From Methanothrix harundinacea 6Ac (GTDB lineage Archaea > Halobacteriota > Methanosarcinia > Methanotrichales > Methanotrichaceae), in assembly GCF_000235565.1 (NCBI RefSeq), contig NC_017527.1, forward strand, positions 2,108,001 through 2,172,000: a stretch of 64,000 nt of DNA, in the 5' to 3' direction. This document shows positions 37,240-48,817 of this stretch, piece after piece. The first letter of the stretch is position 1, and every line of letters begins with the position of its first letter. A program made the position numbers and the translations under genes. Under the pieces are notes generated by a model. The model ran no database searches. It saw only the letters and a program-made list of their open reading frames with translations, and was not told the DNA's origin.

Positions 37240-38198
37240 GGCGCCACTACTTCCTCGAGGAGTACTGCATCATCGCCGCCGAGAGGAAAAAGAGGCCCTC
37301 CGACTTCCGCCGCGAGAGGGGGAGGGAGAGGTCAGACCCGAAGACCTGCCCCTTCTGCCCCGGAAACGAGGAGATGACCCCGCCCGCGGTCGCCGCCTAC
37401 ACCGTCGACGGCGTCGGTCCCGACGGGGTCGAGAGGGTCAGGGACTGGTGGGCCCGGTCCTTTCCAAACCTATATCCGGCGGTGACGGCGGACCCGGAGC
37501 CGCCGACGAGGGAGTGGGTTGCGGACCGCGCCCGGGGGTTCCACGAGGTGATCATCGAGTCCCCGGACCACGACGCCGACCCATCGGAGTTCAGCCGCCA
37601 GGAGCTCGAGCGGCTCGTCACCATCTACAGGGATAGATACGCATCCCACATCGCCGATCCGGGGGTGGGGTACGTCTCGATCTTCAAGAACTGGGGGCGG
37701 GTGGCGGGGGCCTCCCTCAGCCACACCCACTCCCAGCTCGTCGCCCTGCCAATCGTCCCCCCGGCCCTCCTGAGGGAGCTGGAGGCGATCGGAAGGTCCC
37801 CGAGATGCCCCTACTGCAGCCTCGTCGAGCGGGAGGCCGCCTCGGATAGGCTGATCTTCGAGAACGGCCGGTTCGTCCTCATCGCCCCCTTCTTCTCGGA
37901 GGCCCCCTACGAGACCTGGATCCTCCCCAAGGGGCACGCCCCGTCCCTGGAGGGGCTCGACCCCCGGGGGCTCGAGGATCTGGCCGAGGCGCTGGGGGAG
38001 GCGCTCCGGAGGCAGGACAGGCTCCTCTCGGGCCCCGCCTACAACTATACCATCCGCCAGCTCCCTGACCGCCGCTACCACTTAAACCTCAGGATCCACC
38101 CGGCGATATCCGCCCTCGCCGGCTTTGAGAGGAACACCGGGATCTTCATCAACTCCGTCCCCCCCGAGGCTGCGGCCCGGGAGCTTCGGGAGGCCTGA
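37236..38198 (+). CDS. galT: Galactose-1-phosphate uridylyltransferase (GalT-like)
   Basis: 320 residues, HIT superfamily. Zinc-binding CPFCPGNEEMTPP at residues about 35-47, and a second CPYC in the middle. The active-site segment is GASLSHTHSQLVALP, with HxHSQ instead of the HPHxQ of bacterial GalT, as in many archaeal homologues. It moves a nucleotidyl group between hexose phosphates; whether galactose is the real substrate is open. Last gene of the glycogen operon, coupled to the GT4 gene. Confidence 0.85.
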   Translation: MRRHYFLEEYCIIAAERKKRPSDFRRERGRERSDPKTCPFCPGNEEMTPPAVAAYTVDGVGPDGVERVRDWWARSFPNLYPAVTADPEPPTREWVADRARGFHEVIIESPDHDADPSEFSRQELERLVTIYRDRYASHIADPGVGYVSIFKNWGRVAGASLSHTHSQLVALPIVPPALLRELEAIGRSPRCPYCSLVEREAASDRLIFENGRFVLIAPFFSEAPYETWILPKGHAPSLEGLDPRGLEDLAEALGEALRRQDRLLSGPAYNYTIRQLPDRRYHLNLRIHPAISALAGFERNTGIFINSVPPEAAARELREA

Positions 38199-38216
38199 GG
38201 TCCTCCTGCGGCCCCG

Positions 38217-38234
38217 GCCCTCCAGAAGGAGGGC
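38217..38234 (+). terminator. Hairpin after galT
   Basis: GCCCTCC-AGAA-GGAGGGC, seven base pairs, 20 bases after the galT stop. Confidence 0.45.
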
Positions 38235-38397
38235 GCAGGCCGGAGCCATTTGATCCCAGCCAGCCTTCTACCCGCCGAAAAGAAAGGGAAAAACCGAAAG
38301 GTTAATGAGACGACAGAATAAGAAATTGCAGCGAAATTATCCGACTGGATGCTCATTTGAGCCCGGATCGATGCCCAGGGGCCTATCGCCCCCGCCG

Positions 38398-38415
38398 GGC
38401 CGCCTTTTAGCGGCC
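38398..38415. repeat. GC hairpin in the leader of the second GT4 gene
   Basis: GGCCGC-CTTTTA-GCGGCC, about 65 bases before the ATG at 38482, with further GC pairing outside. The 283-base gap from galT to this gene otherwise holds an AT-rich stretch (about 38285-38340) that may be a promoter. Confidence 0.35.
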
Positions 38416-38481
38416 GGGGGCTCTTGATGTGAAAAAACCGCGGGTCGACCAAAAGCTACCGGATCTTGATTTGGTGAACTT

Positions 38482-39645
38482 ATGCGAATTGGTATGCTCT
38501 CCTGGGAGAGCCTCTACTCCACGAAGGTCGGGGGGGTAGCCCCCCACGTCTCGGAGATCTCCGAAGCTCTAGCGCGGCGGGGGCACGAGGTCCACGTCTT
38601 CACCCGGAGGGGCGACTTCGGCTCCTATGACGAGATAAACGGCGTCCACTACCAGAGGGTCGACTCCGACCTGGCCGGAGATATCCTCGCCCAGATGGAC
38701 CGGATGTCCGACGCCATCTTCGACAGGTTCTGGCACGTCCAGAAGCTCTTCGGGAAGTTTGACGTCGTCCACGGCCACGACTGGCACCCGGTCACCGCCC
38801 TCAACAAGATAAAGGCCGCCTATCGGATCCCCTACGTCATCACCCTCCACAGCACCGAATGGGGAAGGTGCGGAAACAACTTCAGCACCGATTACATCCC
38901 CCGGGAGATCGCCCACCGGGAATGGCTCGCCGGCTACGAGGCGGCGATGGTGATCACCACCACCCAGAGGATGAAGGACGAATTGATGATGCTCTACCAG
39001 ATCCCCCCCGAGAAGATAGAGATCATCCCCAACGGCCTCGTCATCGGCTCCTTCAGGCGGGCCGTCGATCCCGGAAGGGTGAAGGAGAGGCACGGGATCC
39101 ACCCCCTCGCGCCGGTCGTCCTCTTCTGCGGGAGGATGAACTACCAGAAGGGGCCCTGCATCCTCGTCGAGGCGATACCCTCCATCCTAGCCCGCCACTG
39201 GGACGCCAAGTTCGTCTTCATCGGCGACGGCGAGATGAGGGCGGAGTGCGAGCGGCAGGCCCGGGAGCTGGGGGTCGAGGGTTCCTGCATCTTCCTCGGC
39301 TACATCCCCAGCAACGTAAAAGAGGAGTGGATGAACGCCTGCGACATGGTCTGCCTCCCAAGCCGAAACGAGCCCTTCGGGATCGTCGTCCTGGAGGGGT
39401 GGGACGCGGGAAAGCCTGTGATAGCCACCGAGGCGGTGAGCATCATCAAGAACTTCGAGGACGGCCTCCTCGCCTACATCCAGCCCGAGTCGATCGCCTG
39501 GTGCATCAACCGGCTCCTCGACGACCCCCAGGAGATGGAGAGGCTCGGCCGGGCCGGCCGAGAGAGGCTGGAGAGGGAGTTCACCTGGGACGAGATCGCC
39601 CGGGAGACGGAGGAGGTCTACAAGAGGGTTCTCGATAGAGGTTAA
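38482..39645 (+). CDS. GT4 glycosyltransferase
   Basis: 387 residues, GT-B fold. N-terminal SWESLYSTKVGGVAPHVSEI, donor-domain motifs FCGRMNYQKGPCILVEAI and PSRNEPFGIVVLEGWDAG (E-x7-E). Archaeal relatives are often annotated as glycogen synthase or trehalose-type glycosyltransferases. GGTGA six bases before the ATG fixes the start. It lies in the glycogen cluster but under its own promoter; sugar specificity cannot be read. Confidence 0.85.
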   Translation: MRIGMLSWESLYSTKVGGVAPHVSEISEALARRGHEVHVFTRRGDFGSYDEINGVHYQRVDSDLAGDILAQMDRMSDAIFDRFWHVQKLFGKFDVVHGHDWHPVTALNKIKAAYRIPYVITLHSTEWGRCGNNFSTDYIPREIAHREWLAGYEAAMVITTTQRMKDELMMLYQIPPEKIEIIPNGLVIGSFRRAVDPGRVKERHGIHPLAPVVLFCGRMNYQKGPCILVEAIPSILARHWDAKFVFIGDGEMRAECERQARELGVEGSCIFLGYIPSNVKEEWMNACDMVCLPSRNEPFGIVVLEGWDAGKPVIATEAVSIIKNFEDGLLAYIQPESIAWCINRLLDDPQEMERLGRAGRERLEREFTWDEIARETEEVYKRVLDRG

Positions 39646-39719
39646 TGAACGAAGATGCGGGTAGCGGACCCGAACTTCCGCCCCCTTGCCCTCTCCCAGA
39701 TCCTCCCTTTTATCCCCCA

Positions 39720-40475
39720 TCACCCCTGAGAGTGCATCAGGGATATTATCAGGTCGTGGACCTCCTCCGGCCGGCCGACCCCCTCCAGGAGGTGGTGGGA
39801 CCGACCCCGGGGGGTCGATACGGCCTTGCCACCGCCAGCCCCCACCATCGCCCTCCCGCCCACCGCCGCCCCCGCCAGGCTGAAGTCGTCCCCGAGGCCG
39901 AGGCCTGAGGCGGTGATGGGGATGATCGTCCCGAAGTTGAAGACCTTTCCGGGGAAGGACTGCTCCACCACCAGGTCGTTTATGTTCTTGTAAAGGAGGG
40001 TCCTCCGATGGACCCCCAGGTGGCCCGACTCCATGATCAGCCTCCAGTTGGTGATGTAGTAGCGGTGAGACCTCCGGTGCCCCTCCGTCCCCAGGACCCC
40101 GAGGAGGCCGAAGGTGGTGAGGATGTGATTCTGGTCCATAAACCAGTCGAGACCGAACCCCTCCAGGAGGGCGATGTACTCCGGCCTCCCGGGGAGGCCG
40201 AAGGCGAGGAGGGCAGGCGCCCCCAGGGCGACGAGCCACCGCCAGTTGATCCGAAAGAGGGCGATCAGGACCGCCGGGACGAAGATCGAGAGCCACCAGA
40301 GGATCCGGGCCGAGTTCTCGGGGCTCATATCGAAGATCTGGACCCCGGGGTAGGAGGAGAAGTAGACCCCCACCAGGGCGATGTAGATCCAGATCCCGTA
40401 GAGCCGGTAGAAGGCCAGGGGGTGGGGCCTCAGGGCCCGGATCATCTCTTCACCCTTCTGGAGCTTCGGCGACAC
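39720..40475 (-). CDS. Membrane protein with bacterial PH-like domain
   Basis: 251 residues. Two or three N-terminal membrane helices (about 22-40, 60-75 and 82-95) precede a bPH2/DUF304-type domain: HRYYITNWRLIMESGHLGVHRRTLLYKNINDLVVEQ, shown in part as YYITNWRLIMESG. A glycine-rich loop at 195-215 precedes a short helix. Function unknown. It ends convergently with the GT4 gene. Confidence 0.75.
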   Translation of the reverse strand: MSPKLQKGEEMIRALRPHPLAFYRLYGIWIYIALVGVYFSSYPGVQIFDMSPENSARILWWLSIFVPAVLIALFRINWRWLVALGAPALLAFGLPGRPEYIALLEGFGLDWFMDQNHILTTFGLLGVLGTEGHRRSHRYYITNWRLIMESGHLGVHRRTLLYKNINDLVVEQSFPGKVFNFGTIIPITASGLGLGDDFSLAGAAVGGRAMVGAGGGKAVSTPRGRSHHLLEGVGRPEEVHDLIISLMHSQG

Positions 40476-40647
40476 GGGCCGGATTTAGTCTCCCATGAGA
40501 TAAATAACCCTTCCGTGATGAGGATGAGGACGGTGGCAGGGGGAGGAGGAGCCGAGGCGGACCTCGATGGCACGGAGGCGTGGGGTCGGGGCTGGACCGA
40601 AAGGTTCAAAAACAGAAAGCACGCAAGGGGCGATCGCACCTTTTCGC

Positions 40648-40720
40648 GCCTCGGTGGCTTAGCTGGCATAGCGCGTCCTTGGTAAGGACGAGGCCGTGGG
40701 TTCAAATCCCACCCGAGGCT
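40648..40720 (+). tRNA. tRNA-Thr (GGT anticodon)
   Basis: 73 nt cloverleaf. Acceptor stem GCCTCGG/CCGAGGC with discriminator T; D-arm GCTTAGCTGGCATAGC; anticodon stem CGTCC/GGACG around TTGGTAA, so the anticodon is GGT (40681-40683); T-arm GTGGG-TTCAAAT-CCCAC. No intron and no encoded CCA. An A-rich TTCAAAAAC at about 40604-40612 may be its TATA box. Confidence 0.95.
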
Positions 40721-40897
40721 TGATAATTTTCCCTTTTGGTAGATCGACCGGATCGAAAGCCGCCGCCTCCCCTCTCAGGATCGGGAATCGCGGGACGATA
40801 GCTCCTCCCAGGTCCCTGCCGCTGCCGGGATCCTTTTACATAAAGCAGCACCGTCTCCTTCGGCGCGATCGGCAGCAAGATCCCGGTGAAGCGAAAC

Positions 40898-40941
40898 GTT
40901 TAAATACTTCTTAACTGCTAAGTACTAACCTAAAGTTAGTA
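40898..40941 (+). promoter_or_regulatory. Strong promoter with dyad at the start site
   Basis: CGAAACG plus GTTTAAATAC (40898-40907) is a good archaeal BRE/TATA pair. At the expected start of transcription sits a perfect dyad TACTAAC-CTAAA-GTTAGTA (40923-40941). The next annotated gene, cdc48, starts 190 bases further on, so this promoter makes either a long cdc48 leader or a separate short RNA. Confidence 0.5.
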
Positions 40942-41023
40942 ACTGCATGTAGATGAACGTTGCGAGTTGAAGATTCCCCCGGCCGATCGAAGGAGGCGCC
41001 GATCCGGTCTGGATGCCTAACAG

Positions 41024-41035
41024 CAGCAGCTGCTG
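41024..41035. repeat. Palindrome in the cdc48 leader
   Basis: CAGCAGCTGCTG is a perfect 12-bp palindrome. A second AT-rich promoter-like stretch (AAATAAAAAGATATTG, about 41081-41096) follows just before cdc48. Confidence 0.3.
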
Positions 41036-41116
41036 AGGCCGGGCGGGGACGAGAGCCGGATGGTGCTGATAGGATAGGTTGAAATAAAAAGATATTGATA
41101 TTGTACGAGGATTGAT

Positions 41117-43595
<2,479 letters not shown>

Positions 43596-43687
43596 TGAAG
43601 AGCGCCGCGATAGGTAAGAGACAAAAGGTTTATCGGTTAGCAATCACCATTAATAATGATATGATATGAGTGAAAGGGTGCGAAAAT

Positions 43688-44431
43688 ATGAGATTTCAAT
43701 ATTTAGCGATCACGTGCATAACCTGGATAGCAATGATTTATGGGCCGATATGTTTGGCAGAAGTTGGTGAAAAAACGGATGATGTCGCCCATAATTTTAT
43801 TGAGGTACCCCAGGAATTTGTCGTGTGTACCGGATGGCACGCCCTTTGTTCTAACTCCACCGACTGCACAATAAATGGCGACAAGGCTTACTGCGACTGT
43901 ATGAGGGTTAATGAAACCCATATTGTTTATACAAGCGAAATCCAAGATGCAGTGGTCAAAAACCTGACGCAGGCCAAATGCACTAATGAACATCCTTGCG
44001 ATGTAGATCAAGCTCCTGTTTGTAACGCCATCAAGGACGGACAGTATGAAGTTGATGGTGTTAAGTATGATTGGGTATCAACCTATTCTTATCGTGGATG
44101 GTGCAGTCTTTTGAAGAATCTAACAGCTTGTGATCAAAACGCAACAGGATATACCGGGGATAGGTATTGGGCTATCTGCGACGCCGCTCCATGCACGGAA
44201 AACCAGAACGGATCCAATCCAGATAAGCCCTTGATCTGCCAGTGTCGGATAAATGATACACCGTTTGTGGGAATGAATGGCAGTTGCACCGGTGACGGTG
44301 GCGGGATAATGTCAAGCATGCCGCTATGGGCATGGGACTTCAGCAACAACACATACCCGTTTGCTATGCCTGGCTATGAATATGTACAGGGCGCATGTGC
44401 CGCGTGTAAATCTGATCCATTGCCGCCGTGA
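43688..44431 (+). CDS. Cysteine-rich secreted protein, unknown
   Basis: About 247 residues with a signal peptide (MRFQYLAITCITWIAMIYG, cleavage near CLAEVG). The mature part has about 20 cysteines in pairs and clusters (CTGWHALCSNSTDCTINGDK, YCDCMRV, ICQCRIND, CAACKSD), which suggests disulfide-stabilised EGF- or knottin-like loops. Several N-x-T/S sites. The ATG at 43688 follows GGGTG; a GTG at 43670 is possible. Base composition and codon use are far more AT-rich than cdc48 on either side, a sign of transfer. It lies between the two copies of the cdc48 duplication. Confidence 0.72.
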   Translation: MRFQYLAITCITWIAMIYGPICLAEVGEKTDDVAHNFIEVPQEFVVCTGWHALCSNSTDCTINGDKAYCDCMRVNETHIVYTSEIQDAVVKNLTQAKCTNEHPCDVDQAPVCNAIKDGQYEVDGVKYDWVSTYSYRGWCSLLKNLTACDQNATGYTGDRYWAICDAAPCTENQNGSNPDKPLICQCRINDTPFVGMNGSCTGDGGGIMSSMPLWAWDFSNNTYPFAMPGYEYVQGACAACKSDPLPP

Positions 44432-44484
44432 TGATCTTTCACGGGGCTAGTTAGGTCTTCGGTAAAAATAGTGAGGGAGGGTCA

Positions 44485-44634
44485 CTAGACCCTCGCCCTC
44501 CGTCGTCGTCTCTCGTCGTTTAGGATAGCCGCCGCCTCTTCATGGGTCATCCCCATGGCCCGGGCCCTCTCCGGAGAGGTCCGGAGGGCTCGCCTGGCCA
44601 TCCACAGTTGGTGTTCTCTAGAGGTATTCTCCAT
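44485..44634 (-). CDS. Small basic protein, 49 residues, hypothetical
   Basis: Translated directly: MENTSREHQLWMARRALRTS at the start, then GMTHEEAAAILNDE and an arginine-rich tail. The ATG is preceded by GGGGTGA at five-base spacing, a good ribosome-binding site. The acidic/basic helix pattern could be a nucleic-acid-binding peptide. No family recognised; could still be chance. Confidence 0.4.
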   Translation of the reverse strand: MENTSREHQLWMARRALRTSPERARAMGMTHEEAAAILNDERRRRRARV

Positions 44635-44715
44635 CGTCGTCACCCCAGTTTGCCGAAAGCCACAGGACAGAACCGTCGAAGCCCCTCGATTTAGAGATAC
44701 TGAAGAAGACTTTAG

Positions 44716-45517
<802 letters not shown>

Positions 45518-45529
45518 GGCGGACGGCGG

Positions 45530-45551
45530 GGGCCGGTGCGAGGACCGGCCC
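45530..45551 (+). terminator. Duplicated terminator hairpin
   Basis: GGGCCGGT-GCGAGG-ACCGGCCC, stem identical to that after cdc48, loop changed. Confidence 0.5.
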
Positions 45552-46072
45552 AGCGTCTCCCCCCTCGTTCTCTTTGTTCTTGCCGTTTTATATCCCGCCT
45601 GTTCTATATCTCGACGTTTCTACATAGACCCGCACTTCTGTTCGCGTTCGTGCCTACGGCATCGGACTGTCGCGCTTAAGCGTGCTCAGGTCCCTAGGTA
45701 TTTGATTCTCTGCCAGATTCAGCTCATTTGAGTCCCGAAACGTTCTCGCATCTTCCGCCGAAATATTACGCCAAATTTGCTTAGCTCGCGCATCGTCTCA
45801 GAACCCAAAACTATAGAGTTTTAAAACTGCTACAGAGGCATCGTGGTTATCTTCTGTTAACTCTCCAAATACATGGACTATAGGAATGCCCACCAATCAT
45901 CGCCGATCCCTAAGGGTGAATGGAAAAGTAGGCTGATAATAACAGGGGGTTAACCGATAACGTCTCTTGCTATTGTTTTTATGTTTATATAGCCGTATAA
46001 TTCCTTAAAGAAGTAGGATTTATATAGAAATGATTTATACTTGTTTTGGAGTTTCAGATTTATCCCTCAACC

Positions 46073-47204
46073 GAGTATTCCTATTTACCATTGCCCATTC
46101 TTTAATTATCTCGGATCCGTCTCTTATTTTAGCTCGTTCTCCGCTCTTAGTCGATTCTCGATCCTTTTCCTCGTTTTTCGTCGATAGCTACCGCTATTTT
46201 GAGACGATTTCAGCATTTTTAAGTGTACATAGCTGGTATAAGTCGAAAGCAAAGGCAGTGAATACCATTTTAACGTGAACTCTCGGGATCGTCGTTACCA
46301 TTACATGCGCGCTTCGGAACACTCTTTTAATAACAGCAAACTGACGTTCGCCCGGAAATCTCAGTTTGCTAATCAAGCGGTTTCGCAGCTTATCGAGATC
46401 GCTTAGAGGATGACCCGCTGCTGCACGTTTCATTGTGAAGTCGTTTCCCTTAGCCTTCACACCGAAATATCCTTTGTCCCTGAGGACCACCTCTCCTTCA
46501 ACCGATAGATCAACCCGACTATCGTGCACCGAAGCAGTTGTCGATTCGATGCTCCTTATCAGGCCGTAATCGATATCGACTTTAGAATGAAGTTTATAAC
46601 CAAAATGGAGTTCCTCACCCTTCTTAGCCCAAGTTCCATCCCTGCTCCGACGAGTCCTAGCGGTCTCTCTTCTTGGTTTCTTTGAACCTCCTGGGTCGGC
46701 CTCTATAAACGTTGCATCCTGAATGGTTCCTCTTTTTACCTGAAGCCCTTTAAAATCGAGCTGTCTCTGGAGCTCTTCCCAAACGGACTCATCCTTTCCC
46801 GTCTGGGCCATCCGCTCGCGAAAAAGCCATATCGTCCTGGAATCGGGTATAGAATCAGGAAATCCTAAGAATTTCATAAAAGATATTCGATCCGAAATCT
46901 GCTTTTCAGTCTCGAGGTCGCTCAACCCGTACCACTGCTGGAGCAAAAGCACCTTGAGCATCAGGATAACATCAAAGTTCGGCCTTCCGCCTCGTTCGGT
47001 TTTATTATGATACATCTCTTCAAGAATTGGTCGAAATGGTTCCCACTCGATCAAGTTCGTTATCTTTGAAAGCCTATCGCCCAGCTTCTCTACGTTCTTG
47101 TAAGCTTCTCGAAGGCCCCATGCAGTAAAAGAACTCATGCACTATTCATGTATATATTAGTATATAATGTTTTCCATAGACATGCTAGGTTTTTAGGAAT
47201 CCTC
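46073..47204. mobile_element. IS5-type insertion sequence, 1132 bp
   Basis: One transposase gene flanked by imperfect 17-bp inverted repeats: left GAGTATTCCTATTTACC (46073-46089), right, read inward, GAGGATTCCTAAAAACC (47188-47204), 13 of 17 identical. The 4-bp direct repeat AACC lies outside both ends (46069-46072 and 47205-47208), as expected for a target-site duplication. Length and layout fit IS5. The ends were found by eye. Confidence 0.7.
46194..47138 (-). CDS. IS5-family DDE transposase
   Basis: 314 residues, intact. N-terminal helices with WEPFRPILEEMYHN and GGRPNFDVILMLKVLLLQQW, then the DDE fold: first aspartate in IQDATFIEADPG, second in VHDSRVDLSVEGEVVLRDKGYFG, and the C-terminal glutamate in FPGERQFAVIKRVF. 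This is the IS5/IS1182-like domain order (DUF772 plus Tnp_1). The full frame suggests that the element may still be active. Codon use is AT-richer than the host genes. Confidence 0.88.
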   Translation of the reverse strand: MSSFTAWGLREAYKNVEKLGDRLSKITNLIEWEPFRPILEEMYHNKTERGGRPNFDVILMLKVLLLQQWYGLSDLETEKQISDRISFMKFLGFPDSIPDSRTIWLFRERMAQTGKDESVWEELQRQLDFKGLQVKRGTIQDATFIEADPGGSKKPRRETARTRRSRDGTWAKKGEELHFGYKLHSKVDIDYGLIRSIESTTASVHDSRVDLSVEGEVVLRDKGYFGVKAKGNDFTMKRAAAGHPLSDLDKLRNRLISKLRFPGERQFAVIKRVFRSAHVMVTTIPRVHVKMVFTAFAFDLYQLCTLKNAEIVSK

Positions 47205-47218
47205 AACCTTACTGTTTT

Positions 47219-47683
47219 AAATAAAATGTTGTATTATATGGTTAATATGGAAACTCCCAGATTCTTCCTTATGGTGTCAAGATCCACCCCTTTCCTTACC
47301 AAAGATTCAGCATAAAAATGTCTTAGGCTATGCGGTGAATACCCTTCTATCCCCGCCATATCGGAGTATTTTTGAAATGCGTACCTTACCGCTCTAGTAC
47401 TCAAAGGTGACCACCAACCAGCTATGAAATAATTATGCTCATTTTTCCGGTAAAGGTGACGATGACGGTCTAATTGCTCCTCTATCACTTCTTGTAGGCA
47501 CTCAGGATAAATTACAGTTCGAGATTTACCGCTGTTAGAACTGGTCTTACCTACATGTATAAGCCTCCGTTCCAAATCAATATCGCCATAAGTTAAGTTT
47601 ACCGCTTCAACAGATCTTAATCCACAAAGAGCCATTAACTGCCATATAATCCAATATTCGCCATCTGCTGAAGCCTCAATCAA
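47219..47683 (-). pseudogene. Tyrosine recombinase (integrase) C-terminal remnant
   Basis: 149 codons of the catalytic domain. The first arginine (CGLRSVEAVNL), the lysine/beta-strand region and HxLRH (SPHSLRHFYAESLVRKG) are present. The N-terminal DNA-binding domain is missing and the end is broken: LGVSILTI then a stop, where intact enzymes have LGHxSIxTTxxY with the nucleophilic tyrosine. The next bases in another frame (ATTAACCATATAATACAACA) look like the lost end. AGGAGGTTGATTG could still start translation at a TTG at 47683. Probably an inactive relic of an integrated element. Confidence 0.75.
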
Positions 47684-47728
47684 CCTCCTATTACTCCTCT
47701 GGTGACATGTTCTTTTTTGCCATAAATA

Positions 47729-47745
47729 CTTGAGGGAAACTCAAG
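47729..47745. repeat. Small inverted repeat upstream of the integrase remnant
   Basis: CTTGAG-GGAAA-CTCAAG, perfect six-bp stem, just before the integrase remnant's reading frame; could be an operator. Confidence 0.3.
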
Positions 47746-47821
47746 AGACAAAAAAGTTCCGTTTTTTCTATTTTCCGGAAACGTGATCGTTTAATAGGAT
47801 GAGTCAATGTTATAATGATGA

Positions 47822-48064
47822 ATGTTTCACGCCCACATTCATCAAGAGATCTGGAGTGATATAAGAGAGCCCATCAAGGCTTTGATAGGTCACTTTATCG
47901 TCTTAGTTTCAATCCTCTTGGTGTTTTGGGCTATAATAGAGATAACAGAAACACTTTTCAGCCACCAACATATAATTATTCAGATAATTGTATACATTTC
48001 TGATGCTTCTATCATGATACATTTTGCCGAATATGCTTTGAGGTCGCTGTTGCAAAGTAATTAG
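47822..48064 (+). CDS. Small membrane protein, hypothetical
   Basis: 80 residues with two hydrophobic helices (about 22-42 and 50-66) and a histidine-rich N-terminus (MFHAHIHQ). No family recognised; AT-rich; no clear ribosome-binding site. In the accessory island next to the integrase remnant. Confidence 0.45.
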   Translation: MFHAHIHQEIWSDIREPIKALIGHFIVLVSILLVFWAIIEITETLFSHQHIIIQIIVYISDASIMIHFAEYALRSLLQSN

Positions 48065-48096
48065 AGCCACATACTAACTGAGAATTAGTTACTGAT

Positions 48097-48225
48097 ATGC
48101 CAGATGTTCCAAGATCTGGTGCGTACCTTCATCCCTTTGGGATAGAACAAAACCAAAGCTCCTTTTATACAAAAGACCTTTTGCCCAAAATAGAGACGGC
48201 GATAAACGAATTGGTCGATAATTAA
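48097..48225 (+). CDS. 42-residue reading frame, hypothetical
   Basis: MPDVPRSGAYLHPFGIEQNQ then SSFYTKDLLPKIETAINELV; protein-like composition but no clear ribosome-binding site. It may be the end of a decayed gene. Its first bases contain the inverted repeat CCAGAT...ATCTGG. Confidence 0.25.
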   Translation: MPDVPRSGAYLHPFGIEQNQSSFYTKDLLPKIETAINELVDN

Positions 48226-48233
48226 TGCTTATC

Positions 48234-48656
48234 CTATGGAGACACCGGTTGAACCTGTAATATGGGCAAGAACCAATTCGATATAACAGTACCTACGATG
48301 ACGCCAACCAACATAATAAGAATATCCCTTTTAAAAGATGCCCTCCCTTCCCGCCTTAATTCTTCGCGAAGGGTTTGTGCGACAGCTTCTACTTCAGGTT
48401 TTTTGAGCTTTGCTAACTCTGAATAAGTAGTCGAATCTTCTTCTAGCTTACTAACTAGTTTCTGCCTTGAATTAATTTCCTCTTCGATTTCAGAAATTGC
48501 CCTCGCTGCTGTATTTAACGATGTAGTTAGTGATTCAATGCGGTTACTTAAGGTTTCTGTTTCGTCAAATTCATTAATAACTCCTACTAAATAAGATAAT
48601 ATTATTACCGGTATAATAGGAACAAAGTACAAAGGATGACGAGCAAAAAAAGCCAA
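48234..48656 (-). CDS. Coiled-coil membrane protein, hypothetical
   Basis: 140 residues from a TTG. Membrane helix (about 8-26), a charged coiled coil of about 75 residues (heptads through SLTTSLNTAARAISEIEEEI and SRQKLVSKLEEDS), and a second membrane helix near the end (ILIMLVGVIVGTVISNWFLP). No family recognised. It is AT-rich and part of the accessory island. Confidence 0.55.
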   Translation of the reverse strand: MAFFARHPLYFVPIIPVIILSYLVGVINEFDETETLSNRIESLTTSLNTAARAISEIEEEINSRQKLVSKLEEDSTTYSELAKLKKPEVEAVAQTLREELRREGRASFKRDILIMLVGVIVGTVISNWFLPILQVQPVSP

Positions 48657-48673
48657 ATCACTTAACGGGTAAC

Positions 48674-48817
48674 TTAAATATAATATATATATATAATATA
48701 TATCATTGTTAATATAAGGATGTAATCCACAGCTGCATCAAAAAGTTTTTTATTTCTTATATAGTAACTGATAATTGGCTTTGGTATTCTCTTATAAATC
48801 CCAAACTCAATACCCAT
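48674..48817 (-). CDS. 47-residue membrane peptide, hypothetical
   Basis: Translated directly: MGIEFGIYKRIPKPIISYYI, then RNKKLFDAAVDYILILTMIY and an isoleucine/tyrosine tail coded by the AT repeat at 48679-48704. GAGGAGGG lies eight bases before the ATG. A 23-residue frame (48807-48878, MSEREKIEKILGYENEEG...) overlaps its start; the two may be one decayed gene. Confidence 0.35.
   Translation of the reverse strand: MGIEFGIYKRIPKPIISYYIRNKKLFDAAVDYILILTMIYIIYIYYI

Noticed and set aside
41013-41036. Seven-codon frame (ATG CCT AAC AGC...) in the cdc48 leader as a leader peptide
   Set aside because: Too short to support and without a ribosome-binding site at proper spacing beyond a weak GGTCTGG.
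40940-41090. C/D-box guide RNA in the cdc48 leader
   Set aside because: CTGA boxes are present but no good RTGATGA box at the right spacing.
48661-48720. ATATAT run considered as a replication-origin AT element
   Set aside because: No origin-recognition boxes or cdc6 gene nearby; it reads as low-complexity DNA and promoter for small genes.
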